A stretch of 64,000 nucleotides of DNA, from positions 414,638-478,637 of the forward strand of contig VZSF01005548.1 of assembly GCA_013398295.1 (NCBI GenBank), given 5' to 3'. The stretch's first letter is position 1. Every line of letters starts with the position of its first letter. Shown here one piece after another: positions 14,456 through 26,349 of this stretch. The translations under genes were made by a program, and so were the position numbers. The DNA is from Chionis minor. Lineage: Eukaryota; Chordata; Aves; Charadriiformes; Chionididae. The notes beneath the pieces were generated by a model. That model was not told the origin of the DNA. It worked only from the letters and a program-made list of their open reading frames with translations, and did no database searches.

Positions 14456-15197
14456 AGAGAGCCGTGTGATATGCGACTAACTTTTGTATAATAGACTGCT
14501 TTGGAAGATGGTCTTTTATAGTCCATTTTAGATCTTCTCCCTTATTCTCAGCAAAGGTTGGGAGATGTTACTGTAGATTTCTGTGAAGTCTTGATCAGAA
14601 AGGCTATCCATGGAGATACTTCAGCAATCTCAGAGACAGCCTTCACATTGGGATGCATGGCTTTTTTTGAGTATGTCAGAAACTTAGCAAAACATACAAG
14701 TTGTTGAAATTGTACCATTTCATGAAAATAGAAGGGCTCCTGTTAAATTGGTTTTATTCTTGTGTTGCTTCAACCGTACTTTGAAAAAAACCCTAAATCC
14801 TACCATTCTTTATCTATCTGTTGCTTTTATTTCCTGTTTTCCTTTCCCATTTTGAAGTTTATCAAACATTCAATAAATGTTTTCAAAGCTTGTGAACTGA
14901 AATACTTGATGTCATTTTTGAAATAAAACTTTTTACTGGGGGTCTGTTAACAGTCAAACTTCTGAAAGGCATTCTTGTCAAAATGCAGTATTAAAGATTT
15001 TGCTTAAAGTTATAGACAGAAAATATTACCTCATGTAGTTTTTTCCAGGTCTTCTTATTGCAAATTTCTGTGAAGTTAATGTACCTGCACTACACAGTAG
15101 AGGAGGGCTTCTGATAATACAATATATTAAAATAGTACATGCTTTTCTAAAAATACCTTTTTCTGAAGCTGAGTTCTGAGTGGTAAAAGTTGAATTT

Positions 15198-15210
15198 AAA
15201 AAAAAAAAAA
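15198..15210. repeat. Poly-A run (A13)
   Basis: A13 homopolymer in unique DNA, with no retroposed body recognised upstream. Confidence 0.85.
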
Positions 15211-16688
15211 GCATCTGGAAAAACTGGGCAAACAATAGTTTGTACTGCTATATCTCCTTCAGATTCTGTATTAACTCTTTCAATCACTTCATAAAAACTT
15301 CTTTATGCTATGTATCAACAAGGGACTTTTTTTTTTCTTTTGAGTGCAAAGGCAATCTAAAACTTGAAAATCAAACCATAGCCATTAATCAGGATGCAGC
15401 CAATGTTACCAGTGTCTTTTAAATAAGGTAATACATAGTAGAAAAAGTAGTTAAGGTAGAAAGGTAGAATAAATTTCAGCTCAGTCTTTTATAGGTTTGC
15501 AGCATGAAAAGTAACTAGCATTTATCTGTTTATCAGTAATTGCATTATTATGACTGTAATTTAAAATGTGACTTCAAGACAATTCACTCTCAGATATGTT
15601 TTCCTACAAGTCAGTAGAGCAGAAACTGTGGTGAATGCCTCGAAAAGTAGTGTTTCTAATTTCCCCAGTATTTAAGGGTGCAAAATTTGGAATTTTCACA
15701 ATTCTGATACAGTTATGGGAATGAATTCTCTTAATTACTTGTTTGTCAATGTAACAGTGGTTTTCATACATGTAAAATGAAAAAAAAAGGCAACTGAAAC
15801 CCTACTGATAGTGCCAGACATTTGGAAAAACTGTGTTTAGTAAGGTCAGCTTTCTGTTGCTTTATACTACATTTCTCATAGAATGGTGAGTTAATCACTT
15901 TTGGCAGTAATTCTTATCCTAGTCAGATGTGGCACAGGGTCCTGTAGAGTTCTGTACTTCTGCCTAAGATTTCCATTATTTTTATGCTGCTTCTAGATAA
16001 TTCACTGTACTTCTAAGCATGGTTTTCAATTACCATCTTTATGCTGTGACGTCCAGGTGCTGCAAATTTATTTCTGTTCATGTGGAAGAAGCAGTCTTGG
16101 AAAATGCTTATCAGATGGTCTGTATTACAAATTTTTATAACACCTACCAGCAGCAACAAGAATGTAGTCTCAAGAGCATGCAGGTATGAGACTTGCTAAA
16201 AGAAGGTTGAACGTGTTATTTTTCATCTCAGGCAATATCCGTCTGTGGAAAAGGGCTGTAGAAATTCATTGGGATTAAATAAATGTGTTCTTTTCTATAG
16301 AAATTATTCTAAAAGCACATACGTTTCATTGTAATGCTTTTTATTTTTGAGAGATTGAATTAAACATCTGTAATTCTGTAGCAGGACCAGTGCATTTAAG
16401 TGTTGGTTGTTACCATCATATTAAATGCCATGAAATATTTTCATAAGAGTTGCAGTATGTGTTGTAGCATCTAGTATATACATGTTAGACTCAGTTATTA
16501 ATATTTATTATTTCGGAAGCAATAAGAAATGGTTTATTTGTCTTACTTTTTTTCCAGTTAGATTTCATAATGCAGTATTATTTTTAAAATACCTCAGATA
16601 ATGAAAATTGACCAGCAATCTAAAAGGCACATGAGTGAATACTGAATTTTGACAACTGAGGATGAAAAATGATCGACTGGTTTATCTT

Positions 16689-16740
16689 TATATATACATT
16701 CATAAATACATGCATATGTTCATATATATGTATGCATACA
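16689..16740. repeat. AT-rich alternating simple sequence
   Basis: TATATA, CATA and TGCATA units are interspersed over about 50 bases. This is degenerate dinucleotide/tetranucleotide repeat. Confidence 0.55.
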
Positions 16741-16971
16741 GACTCTTCTTCATGACTGAAGTCGAATGCTGTAGCAAATGCTGTGCAGTGAAGCTTTATA
16801 TGGTGCAAATGAACAGGCTTTGTTCACAGTGTGTACAGGGGTGATAGTATTTCTTGAAGCAACCTCTACTTTCAGCGACAAAGCCTGTGGACTGGTTTCT
16901 TCAACATACGTACTGCTTATGGGTAGTACTTTGGGGCACTGAGTAACTAATAAACAAAAATACATCATTTA

Positions 16972-18210
16972 GAGGGAGAAGGTGATGACTGGAAACAATC
17001 AGCATGGATTTACCAAGGTTATACTGAGTGCCTTCTATGATAAAACAGCTGGATGAGGCTGTGGGTGAGGGAGAGCACTAGATGTCATTTATCTTAATTT
17101 CAGCAAGACTTTTTGGACAATGCCTCCAAATATTCTTGTGTCCAATTTAGAATGTTATGATCTGGATGGGTGGACAAATAAATGCGTAAAAAACGGTTGG
17201 ATGATCAGGCTTAGAGGATAGTGATTAATGGGTCATACTCTAGCAGGAGGTCAGTGACAAGAGGAGCACCATGGAGGTTTCTTCTGGGACTTGCCCTGTT
17301 TACCTTGCCCTCCAGCAATGACCTGGAGGAGGTGGTGTATTGCATATTTATGAAGTCTGCAGATTACACCAAATTGTAGGGATCAGTCTTGAGGGCAGAA
17401 AATACCATCCATAATGACCTAGGCAGGCTGGAGGAGTGGGCCAGCAGGAACCCTACGAAATTCAGCAGGAATAAATGCAAAGTCCTGTAGTTGGGAGGGA
17501 AGAGTCCCCCTGCAGTGGTACAGGTTGAGGGAGCAGCTCTGCAGGAAGAGTCGTGGGGGTCTTGGCAGGCAGCAAGCTGAGCATGAACCAGTCCTGTGCC
17601 CTGGCCGTGATGACAGCTAACGGCATCACGGGTGTATTAACAGGAGGACAGTCAGTAGGTTGAGGGAAGAGACTTACATACTTATTCTTTAGGCCTCATC
17701 TAGAAAACTCCGTCCAGTTTAGTGCCCTTCAGTATGAGAAAAGTACTGATAAACTGTAGAAAAAGCCAAAAAGCCACTAGGATGGTCAGGGGGCTACAGC
17801 CTTTGTCCTACAAGGGGAGGCTGAGGAACCTGGCTCTGTTAACCCCAGATAAGAGAAAGCTTTGGGACGCAGGAGGATCTAATAGCAGCGTTCCAGGATC
17901 CACAAGGAGGTTATTGAGGTGATGGAGTCCCAGCAGTGAACGATGAGAGGGTACAGAGAAAATGTACGTAAATTGAAATGAGAGGTTCAGACTGGCTATA
18001 AGGAAAAACTTTTTCACATGAAGTCAGTCAAGCAATGGAACAAGTTGCCCAGAAGGGTTGTAGAGTCCCCACATTTGGAGGATTTCACCCAGGTGGATGA
18101 AGCCCTCATCAAACTGGTCTAACCCTAATAGTTGTCCCTACATTGAGCAGGAGGTGGGACTTGAGACCTCCTGAGGTCCTTTCAAAACTCAGTTATTCTT
18201 GGATTCTGTA
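16972..18210 (+). mobile_element. CR1 LINE, old 5'-truncated copy
   Basis: About 1.24 kb of a CR1 non-LTR retrotransposon in plus orientation. It starts inside the reverse transcriptase part of ORF2: broken frames still give QHGFTK, then AFYDKT, then DVIYLNFSKTF, matching the family's QHGFTKG / AFYDGV / DVIYLDFSKAFDTVPH segment. About 7 codons between the first two are missing. Further along, the ORF2 C-terminal region survives as RPHLENSVQFSALQYEKS, corresponding to RPHLEYCVQFWAPQYEK. The 3' end is a decayed GAGGTCC...TTATTCTTGGATTCTGTA tail. Many stops, indels and lost CpGs show it is dead and older than the copy at 63 kb. CR1 ORF2 encodes an endonuclease and reverse transcriptase. No endonuclease part is present here. 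Confidence 0.9.
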
Positions 18211-19649
18211 ATAACTGGTTGAAATATGCACAGCTGTACACAGCTGGAGAGGAATTCTACTTTATCATTCTTTCTCTGTGCTGGGGAGATGTTGCTTCTG
18301 AAGCCTTCTGAGTTGTTGCTTAATACATAAACTTACTTAGAATGCCTTAACAAAGAGGTTAAATATGGTAGAGAGTTAAAACGTGGAGCCTAGTTCTACA
18401 CCACGTTGCAAGTTCAGTACAAATCCATGCCTCGGGCACAAGCTTCAGCAACTTTCTCATGGGGGAGGAAAAATAAGCCCATCTTCCCATGATGCCAAAG
18501 AGCATCCTTCCTTCCAGTGAACTTGCAAGGGTTGCGACCCAGCCTGTCCTCAGCTATTCCAGTTGTCCTCAGGATACTGTAAAATGCCTGACATTGGGCT
18601 GAAAAGATAGGCTATTTGAAGAAGAGCCCCAAATTTATGCGCATGAAGGGTAGCTGGCACTGTAAAGAGCACCAGCACTTTCATCTCTGGGTATATGCTG
18701 CCATGTTGTCATATGATCTTATGGAGCTGGGTCAAAGAGCGTGTCAACTTTTAAGATATTTCCTGTCTCTGTTTTGATACCTGAATTGCTCTCCTGATTT
18801 GTATATTTTGACTTGTGCTTCTTTTTCAAAATATGCCTCTTTTAATAATGTTAAATATTTCTAAATTTAGAAATTCATATATATATATAGATGGCTAGAA
18901 AAATGTAGCAAAAAATGCCCTTTTGCCAATATAGAATAGAAAATGACGGCATGTTTGGCATGTGAAATTACTGTGATGGTTCTAAAATTTAGTAATGTGT
19001 ATGGAATTTATTTTAGTTCAGATGTAGTTTCCTTAATTTTACGTGGGGTTTTTTTCTGTATCTGTTTAAAATGAAAGGAACATAGCTCTTCTGGGGTTCA
19101 GCTTCCATCTTTTTAATTTTTCAAGTACATTGTTAAGTGCCTTTCTGTAACTAAAAGTTGTCAGTGTGTTATTTATTTAACACACAACTTTTTTTACAAG
19201 AAAATACCACCGCATATGTTTCTGGTTTGATATGCCACTTTGGAAGGCCTCTAGCACCTGATCCAAGGCTCATTGAAACCTCTGGAATTTATTTTTTTCA
19301 TTGACTTCAATTAACACAAGCTCAACAATCCAGAATGAAGCACCTTCCATTTTTCTTCTGTGCGAAGAAACACAAAATATTTTTTAGTGATAAATCAAGG
19401 CAGTCTTCACTTTTTCTATCCAAGAAAAAAGGAAAGTAGCAGAAAGCAACCTGGCCAGGCGTGATGGTGTAACACCATCCTCCACCCCCTGTCTTTTGGC
19501 CACTTGATATTTGGTGCGATTCCCCATCTCTATGCCACATACCAACCTAGAAGTCAGGCATGAATTGCGAAAGACAAAGGACAAGGGCTTAAGGCAGTCC
19601 CTTAATTTGCTGGGCTCCTGCTTCCCTTGTCACTTAGAAATGGTTATGA
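18211..19649. other. Non-coding DNA between CR1 and LTR-like block
   Basis: The first ~550 bases are somewhat GC-richer than the surroundings, but I could not assign them to a repeat family. A short AT dinucleotide run lies at 18877-18889. A 7-bp inverted repeat with a 3-base loop (GATGGTG-TAA-CACCATC) sits at 19463-19479. No gene was supported. Confidence 0.5.
18877..18889. repeat. (AT)n microsatellite
   Basis: Short run of about six AT dinucleotides. Confidence 0.8.
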
Positions 19650-20017
19650 TAATCAGTCACCCCCTGACAGCCTAGTACATCTGTACCTGGATCGTGGCCC
19701 GAAGCAGGGGGTGATACCAGAACTCTGAGACCTAGCAAGTGCTGGACTTGCACAACTGGTGGAAAGTACCAGAATATCCCATTGTCCAACTTGGGCTGGA
19801 GTGGAAAAATACCTGATGAAAGTCAGTTACCTTGGACTCTACAAGTAACCAGGTCTTCCAGCGAGACCCTTTGAGCTCTTCTGGATTGCGGCAGGCTGTG
19901 TCCTGCATCTCCCCTGAGCTGGGATGCTGCTCAGGCAGACGCCCCGAGGGTTAAAAGGCCAGGGCAAGTAAACCTCCCTCGAGTCTCAGTTATCACCTGC
20001 TGAGGAATGCCAGTGCA
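19650..20017 (+). mobile_element. Candidate decayed solo LTR
   Basis: A 368-base block visibly richer in G+C than its neighbours is bounded on both sides by the six-base direct repeat TTATGA (19644-19649 and 20018-20023), as a six-base target duplication would be. Inside, a TATA-like TTAAAAGG (19951-19958) is followed about 10 bases later by AGTAAA (19967-19972), a variant poly-A signal. The right end is CA (CCAGTGCA). The left end is TA rather than the canonical TG, which is the main weakness. Six-base duplications are typical of ERVK-type elements in general, but I cannot name a family. No retroviral coding sequence is attached. The alternative is unique GC-rich DNA with a chance six-base repeat. 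Confidence 0.3.
19657..19714. repeat. Nested inverted repeats
   Basis: TCACCCCCTG (19657-19666) and CAGGGGGTGA (19705-19714) are exact 10-bp complements enclosing 38 bases. Within them GTACA (19675-19679) and TGTAC (19682-19686) form an inner 5-bp stem with a 2-base loop. The layout does not match tRNA geometry. Confidence 0.75.
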
Positions 20018-20237
20018 TTATGAGTATTTACTCCAGACTCAAAAGAGGGAAATTTTACTATAGGCTAACCTCTGTTTCGTCCACCTCTCTATATACATGT
20101 TAGCTCTTACGAGTGTGGATGTTCTTGTACTTAACTGGATCCAAATATTTGTCTGTGCACATGTAAAAAGGGGCACCCCATGGCTCACTGAAGTCGCCCA
20201 TTGCAAAAGCACCTTCAGTCCTAGCAATTAAATACTC

Positions 20238-20299
20238 GTGTGTGTGTGCGTGCATGACCCTTCAAGAGGTGTGTATGTTTGTGCTCATATGTGTGTGTA
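20238..20299. repeat. Interrupted (TG)n microsatellite
   Basis: GTGTGTGTGTGCGTG at the left end and GTGTGTGTA at the right, separated by about 35 bases of less regular sequence. Confidence 0.75.
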
Positions 20300-23200
20300 T
20301 TGATTTGAGATACCTTAAAGTAAGTTAGTGTGAATCTTGCCGTTCTTGAACCTGTAATTAAGTCGCTGTTCGATTATTTTATTAAATCATCTTGTAAATC
20401 CTTAAATTCGTTACTGATAAAGTGCTGCTAAAACTTAGCCTCTTGATCTACCTCAAATCATTAATAATTTTTGAATTGCTGCTAAATCATAACCATGTCA
20501 AGTATTTCCATCCATGACATCAGCTTACTTGGGCCAGTGTTGCCAAATTCTTCGCAAACTTACGCTAGAGGGTGGGAGGGGAACCATGTCCAGATGATTC
20601 ATCACGGACTCATCACAAACTCTATAGGTGGTTGTCCAAGAAAGCATCTGATCGACTCTTTGGCAACACCAAGAGACTGTTAAGCCCCATTTAGCGTTTC
20701 TCCATGTGTCTGTGATGTGGTTAGATGCTGCGGTGGGATCACTGCTTTTTCGATGTCATCTTTTCATCTGTGTGAGTCACCCATTTAGAAGAGCATGGTA
20801 AGTGTATAGAAATCTGGGGCAGTAAAAAAGGAGTGCTTTATTTTTTCCATATGTACAGAAGTAGAGTATCTAAACATATGGGTATAGGGTCATGAGAGAA
20901 TATGTGATATATTGTAATTTCCTAGGTAGTAGACATGAAGCTGTTACTATTATGATTTGACCAATGGATTTTTTCATTGCTTTTACTGAATTTACAGTAA
21001 AGCTTACGTTATGGCAATTGCTTGTAGTTTGGCTTCGTTCTGATTTCATTTGTTTAAGAGCTTTTCTGAATGAGTCAGTACAGTAGCACATGTACGAAGT
21101 TGTAAAGAAGGAGCAGTTTTCACCTTTTTATTGAACCTCTTTCTGTGTTGAACGGCAACAGTGATTTTCTGTCATAGGATTACTGGTTCTGTGCTAGCTT
21201 CTAGGTGACAGTGTTTACCTAGTTGAAAACATAATATTACATGTTCTTGCCTACTATTTATTTAATTCTTTGAGCCAGGAATATCAAGGGTGAATTTCTA
21301 ACACCTTAATTAATTGTATGAAAGGTTTGCCTTTTACAACTGAAAGAGCGGCGTTCTTAAAATTTCTGCCACATCTGTGAGCTACAACAGCAGAAATGCA
21401 CCAAATCACACCTGAGGGTGCATTTTGAAGAAGTTACACACATTTAGATAAGGCCTCTCCCTCTTCTCTGGGAGATTGTGATGACTGAAGGACTGGAGTT
21501 TAAGGCAGTAAGAGTAAATAATTCCATTCCCAGCTTTGTCACAGACCTCTCTGTGCATAACACCGATGAAATTACTTATCTGAAAATCACTTTCCTAATC
21601 TGTAAAACATGTATGAATCCCTTTGTAGGGCACATAAGTATTCTGGTGCAGAATTAAAGCCGGTTCTGGAATCTGCCTGGGGAGAGCCCTGTGAACTGCC
21701 ATAGGCTGGTCGGGAGTTCTGGAGCTTAGAGCGCTCTCCATCAACACTCCCCAGTGTGGTTTATGTGGTCCCATGCATGCTGTCTCCTACTCAGAGTGGG
21801 GCTACATCTACTTTTGATAGAAAGGCACAGAGTATTGCTTCTGTAAGTCAGTCCTCCAAAGGAACACTGTTGAGCATAGGCAGGACTTTGATGGTGACCA
21901 GCAAGGAAGACTTTAGAGTGGACAGTAGGTACTGTCCATTCCACTGCAAGTGCCATTCTGATCTTTATCAGTATTTCCATAATGGTGTTTTTCTATGCTA
22001 CAGAGGAAAATTTTAAAACGTGAGATTTCTAAGTCTTTGATAAATGAAAAACTTGTCAGACTACCTGGCAAATGCTGCATCAGGCAGAAGTGATTGTATT
22101 TGTTGTGGGACTTTGCATCTTGGATTAAGAAGTGACAGTCTCTTCTGGCTGCAGATGGTAAAGCAAAACCAGTTGTGTCACAAGATATTTATGGAGTCCT
22201 TAGATTTGAGGTCAGTACCTAGCGCTAAAAAGAAAACCATGTACCTGTTTAAAAAGAAACTGGATGATATTTCAGTTTGCAACCAGTGTATGATGTATAA
22301 GTCTAGTAATTTGAGGTAACAATGAATCTAGTGTGATTATTTAACGCATTAAACATTTAAAAAAAAATTACTCAAGTTGAAAGTCTTTTTGATACTTAAA
22401 GAAAATTACAACAACAAACATACACCTCTTGAAATGGATTAGTTAACTCCATCCCAGCTGAAACCATGACAGATTTCAACAGGGAAAAGTCAAAACACCT
22501 CTCTCAACAGAGAGTGCTCAGGATGTCTAGGAAAGCAGGTGATCGATAGAGTGAGGAAAAAGGAACAGGAAAGGAATTCTTTGTTCTCACCAGCCAACCT
22601 CCTTCCCTTACTCTCCCAGCAGTCCAGCTCTGTGAGTCTGCGGTGGGGAAAGCCGAGGTCTGTGGAAGGATGCCTGACTTCTGCAGGTACTCCACCAGCT
22701 TGTTGGGATTTTAACGTTTCACCTGGCCAGCAGGTCTCCCCAAGAAAGCCTGGTAGTGCAGGCGGTGGAACAGAAAACTCTGCTGGGTCTGCACCAGCCC
22801 CTGAAAAAGTGGCGCTTGCTTTAAATGTGGGATCACCCTTATGCAAGGATTTAGAATCAAAATATTAACATCCTGTATTAATGTAAGATAGCAGATAGCC
22901 AAGAACTCTTAAAATGCCCTACATACTTTTGACTGCCTGTGTGACTCAGCTTGTGAGCATTTCTAAGCAGTAGATTGAATTTAAGAATCTCTAAACTGGG
23001 TGGGTCACCTTTGTGCAAAACTTCAAATACTTCATATGACCAATTGCACTGGAGAGATTTAAGGGGGACTGCTATAATTTTTAGATTTTATTTCCACCAT
23101 TCTGTATGCAAAATCTTTTAGTTAAATCAGAACAGAAGAAAAAAATGACAAAAATTGTGAATTTTGCAAATAAGAATATAGTAGTTCACCTTCTGAAGTT

Positions 23201-26200
23201 TTTATTGTTAGAAGCACACAGAGATCTCATCTGCAAGATCCACAAATCAATTTTACCTTCTGCTGGCAGGGCTAGCTACAGAACTTTGAAAATTGCTCCA
23301 AGAATCCCCTTCTGTGTATGCTTACACAGCAATGCCCTGTACTTAATCTGAGATTACAAATAACACGTACTGAGTGTATGCAAAGGCTGGCTCAGGGACT
23401 GTTGCAGAATTGGGGTATCTCAGAAGCCCATAAGGCTCCCACCGAAGTCAGCAGGAGGTCTGTATCTTTGGCCTTTCTTACTTTAATGAAAATGCTTTCT
23501 TTGTAGTTTTACGAATCTAGGAATTTATGGTTTTAATCCTGTCCACTTACAGTTTACAGGCAGGACATGCTGTAGTTGCAAAACTAAATAAATGAAGTCA
23601 TGAAGCTGAATCTTTAGAGAAGTAAAGCTTTTGCAGTTTGATTCAGTTTCTTGCAAGAAAAATGTGCTTGCTACGAGTGTTGGGCTAAGTTTAAAAATAC
23701 ACATTGCAACGTGTACCTTTTGCAGAAAGCTGTTCTGCAGAGGGAGAGGACGAGTGTACTCCTTCCCTTTAAATGCTTCCTTTGGGAAGCAAAATGGGAA
23801 GAGATTACTATGTAAACCTTTCCATCAGACCTACTTATTGTAAAACATGGGTTTAGCTCAAAATTTAAATTTGGATCTGATTTGTCTGTATTTTATCCCT
23901 TTTTAAGCATTTGTGATGATTTATTCCGTGCTCCAATTTGCATCTGCTTTCAGACGGCAAAGGAGAAACTTACTACAGCAACTGGAGGGCTACCTGAAAA
24001 AGGAATGTCCTTACAAGTCCAATTACTGGTGTAGTATGTGGGACTAATTCATCTTCCTTTATTGTTTAGTCCCAATACTAATAATGCCTTTGTCACTGAA
24101 TAGCTGAAGAGTTCACAGTTACTCAAGCAGTATGAGACTGTAGGTTTGGGCTCCTCTGACAGTTATAGTCCCAAGATGTGGGTCATACCATGTTACTTTA
24201 CATGAACTTTCAAGCTACTATCACAGGAGTTCCAGGAAGTTCCAGTATGGAACTTTCATAGGGGGTGAAGTGGGAGCTCTGGTAAATTTTTTTTTTCTTA
24301 CAGGGTTAGTTGGCTCTTTCAGTGCTTATGTTGGCACCGTTTGGTTATAAAAGCTTCCAATTAGAAGATTTTGTCTTTTGCCTGAAAAAGTGAAGTTCAT
24401 TTTAAGGTTAATTGAAGGCTATATGTGGATTCCTACGGAAGATATTTCAGCTACTTCACCTACCTATTTCACAGTTACATAAAAGTGTGTTCCAGTTTGT
24501 ATTTTGTCTGAGTACTGTATATCAAGTGTCCCTTATATTAAGTAAGCTATACTACACTCTCATGAGATACATTTTTAGTACAAAAAAAAGAATACAATGA
24601 AGGCTATTAAATACAGTAAAAACTCCAGTGTGTATGCTAATGTTACAGAAGACTCAGAAACATCTTATTTTAAGGAGTCTAACCTTACGTAATTGTAATT
24701 TCTTGAAAAAAATACTTTAATCTTGCTTTCGTCTGTTTTAAATGGCCACCTTTTATCATTATAACAGTTAATACAGTTAATTTTTGTAACGTCTGACTTT
24801 ATCACTCGTAACATTAAAGATTGTATCACAGAAGAAGGGGGTGGACGTTTTTTGTTTTAGTAGTAAAATACTTTTGGTAAATACAAACACTGTGGCCCAA
24901 AGAATTTTTTGCAAACATGGATATAAAATGTTGTTTCCCTTATTTTTCAAATTGAAAAAAAATACATCTACTAAATATCTGGGGTTTTCCCTTGTCCCAG
25001 TAGTAAACTTGCTATTTCATTTTAGGGATGTAACATTCTCCAACTGGGTTTTTTTATGTCTGAGAGTTTTCTGAAGCCTTTCAAGATTTTAAGAGGTATT
25101 TTTACACCCTCTTGCTTTCCAGAAACATAATTTTCGTCTTTAAACACTGGAAGCTATGCTTGCCCCCTTCTTGTCACCCTCCTGATACACTTTTAATACT
25201 CTGATCTGTTGTAAGTTTGTCGGAGAGGAGACTAGGCAGCCTGTTTTGTGGAATTTGAAATGCTGACAAGTCTGTCGGCGCTGGATGTGCGATTGTCCCT
25301 GGGAGCTTACATCCAAGTTTGTTGTACTGAGCACAGAATAGAATGTGGGAGAAGTTATTCTGAGTGTGTGTGCATGTGATTGCAGTTTCCAAGGAGACCA
25401 CCTTCTTTGTCTGAACATGTCCAAAATGATTGCCTAATTGATCTCATCATGTGGGACACCCTGTCTGTCTTTCTGTCTGCTTCTCTTGTGAGTTCTTGCC
25501 TCCACATTGTTAAACAAAAAGTAAAAAATTAAAAGTTACGCTCTCGAAAAGAGCCAAACAAAGCCATTAGCCTGCCCAAACAAGAAGTTTGGACCGTCCT
25601 TTAGTCAAAAGCAATTGCTAGTGTGTCACCAGTATGGATGTGAAGCGTTGTTGCTAGTATTTCTTCCCAATCTGTGCTATAACTCCTGCATAGATGATGC
25701 TAAGCGCTTCTTTGAAAGAGACAGCTGTTAATGCTACTACTGAATTTCCACTAATTATAAAATGAAAGGACCGGCTCTCTTTTCCTTCTCAAAGCTCAAT
25801 AGTCTAGTTTCACTGATTAAAGAACCAACAACAAAAAATCCCCCAAAACACAAAAAGCGCAGGGAAGGAGAAGATGTCAGTTAGTGACAGCGCTGAAAAG
25901 CATGCTGATGTGCTTTTTTTGGTGCTTGTGGTTTTGTTGGTACTGATGATTTGCTAATGAAAGCCAAAGCTCTTTCAAATTTGGTCCCTCGACACTGGAA
26001 CTGGAAATGAAGAGCTCGAGTTTAAAAACATTCTTCCTAAAGGGAGGAGAAGATTGCAGAAGGCAGGAAGAATAAGGTGCTGAGGCAAAACTGGAGGTCA
26101 CTGAATACTGCTATTCATAGCACTCAGGAGCACAGGGGACTTGGGCCAATCCTCACTTTCTTGCTAAGGAAAGGCTCTTATTAACTTGAAGAGAAAATTA

Positions 26201-26330
26201 ACTTGAACTATGGACGCAGAATATTATTGAGACAGAAACTGAAATTACATCACAATTCAGTATGTAAAAAAGCATATTATAAATTTAGTAACTACTGAAA
26301 GAAATAATTTTTTTTAAAATCCTCTTCTTT

Positions 26331-26349
26331 TTTTTTCTTTTTCTTTTTA
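26331..26349. repeat. T-rich pyrimidine tract
   Basis: CCTCTTCTTT followed by T runs broken by single C. Low-complexity DNA. Confidence 0.75.

Larger units (their letters stand above)
9035..16971. other. Unique AT-rich non-coding DNA
   Basis: Almost 8 kb without a supported gene. Small landmarks are an A13 run at 15198-15210, a 14-bp palindrome at 14442-14455 beside a 9-bp tandem repeat, and an alternating AT-rich stretch at 16689-16740. All open frames are under 90 codons. Confidence 0.55.

Noticed and set aside
15090..15104. 15-base word CTACACAGTAGAGGA shared with 33333-33347.
   Set aside because: One or a few 15-base matches are expected by chance in 64 kb on two strands, and the similarity does not extend beyond the word.
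19657..19714. Possible tRNA gene or tRNA-derived SINE.
   Set aside because: A 10-bp outer stem enclosing 38 bases does not fit tRNA arm geometry, and no A-box/B-box pair was seen at proper spacing.
22490..22868. Overlapping open frames of 118 (minus) and 109 (plus) codons.
   Set aside because: Both strands are open because the patch is GC-richer and stop-poor. Neither product has a recognisable domain, and no splice or promoter context supports one strand.
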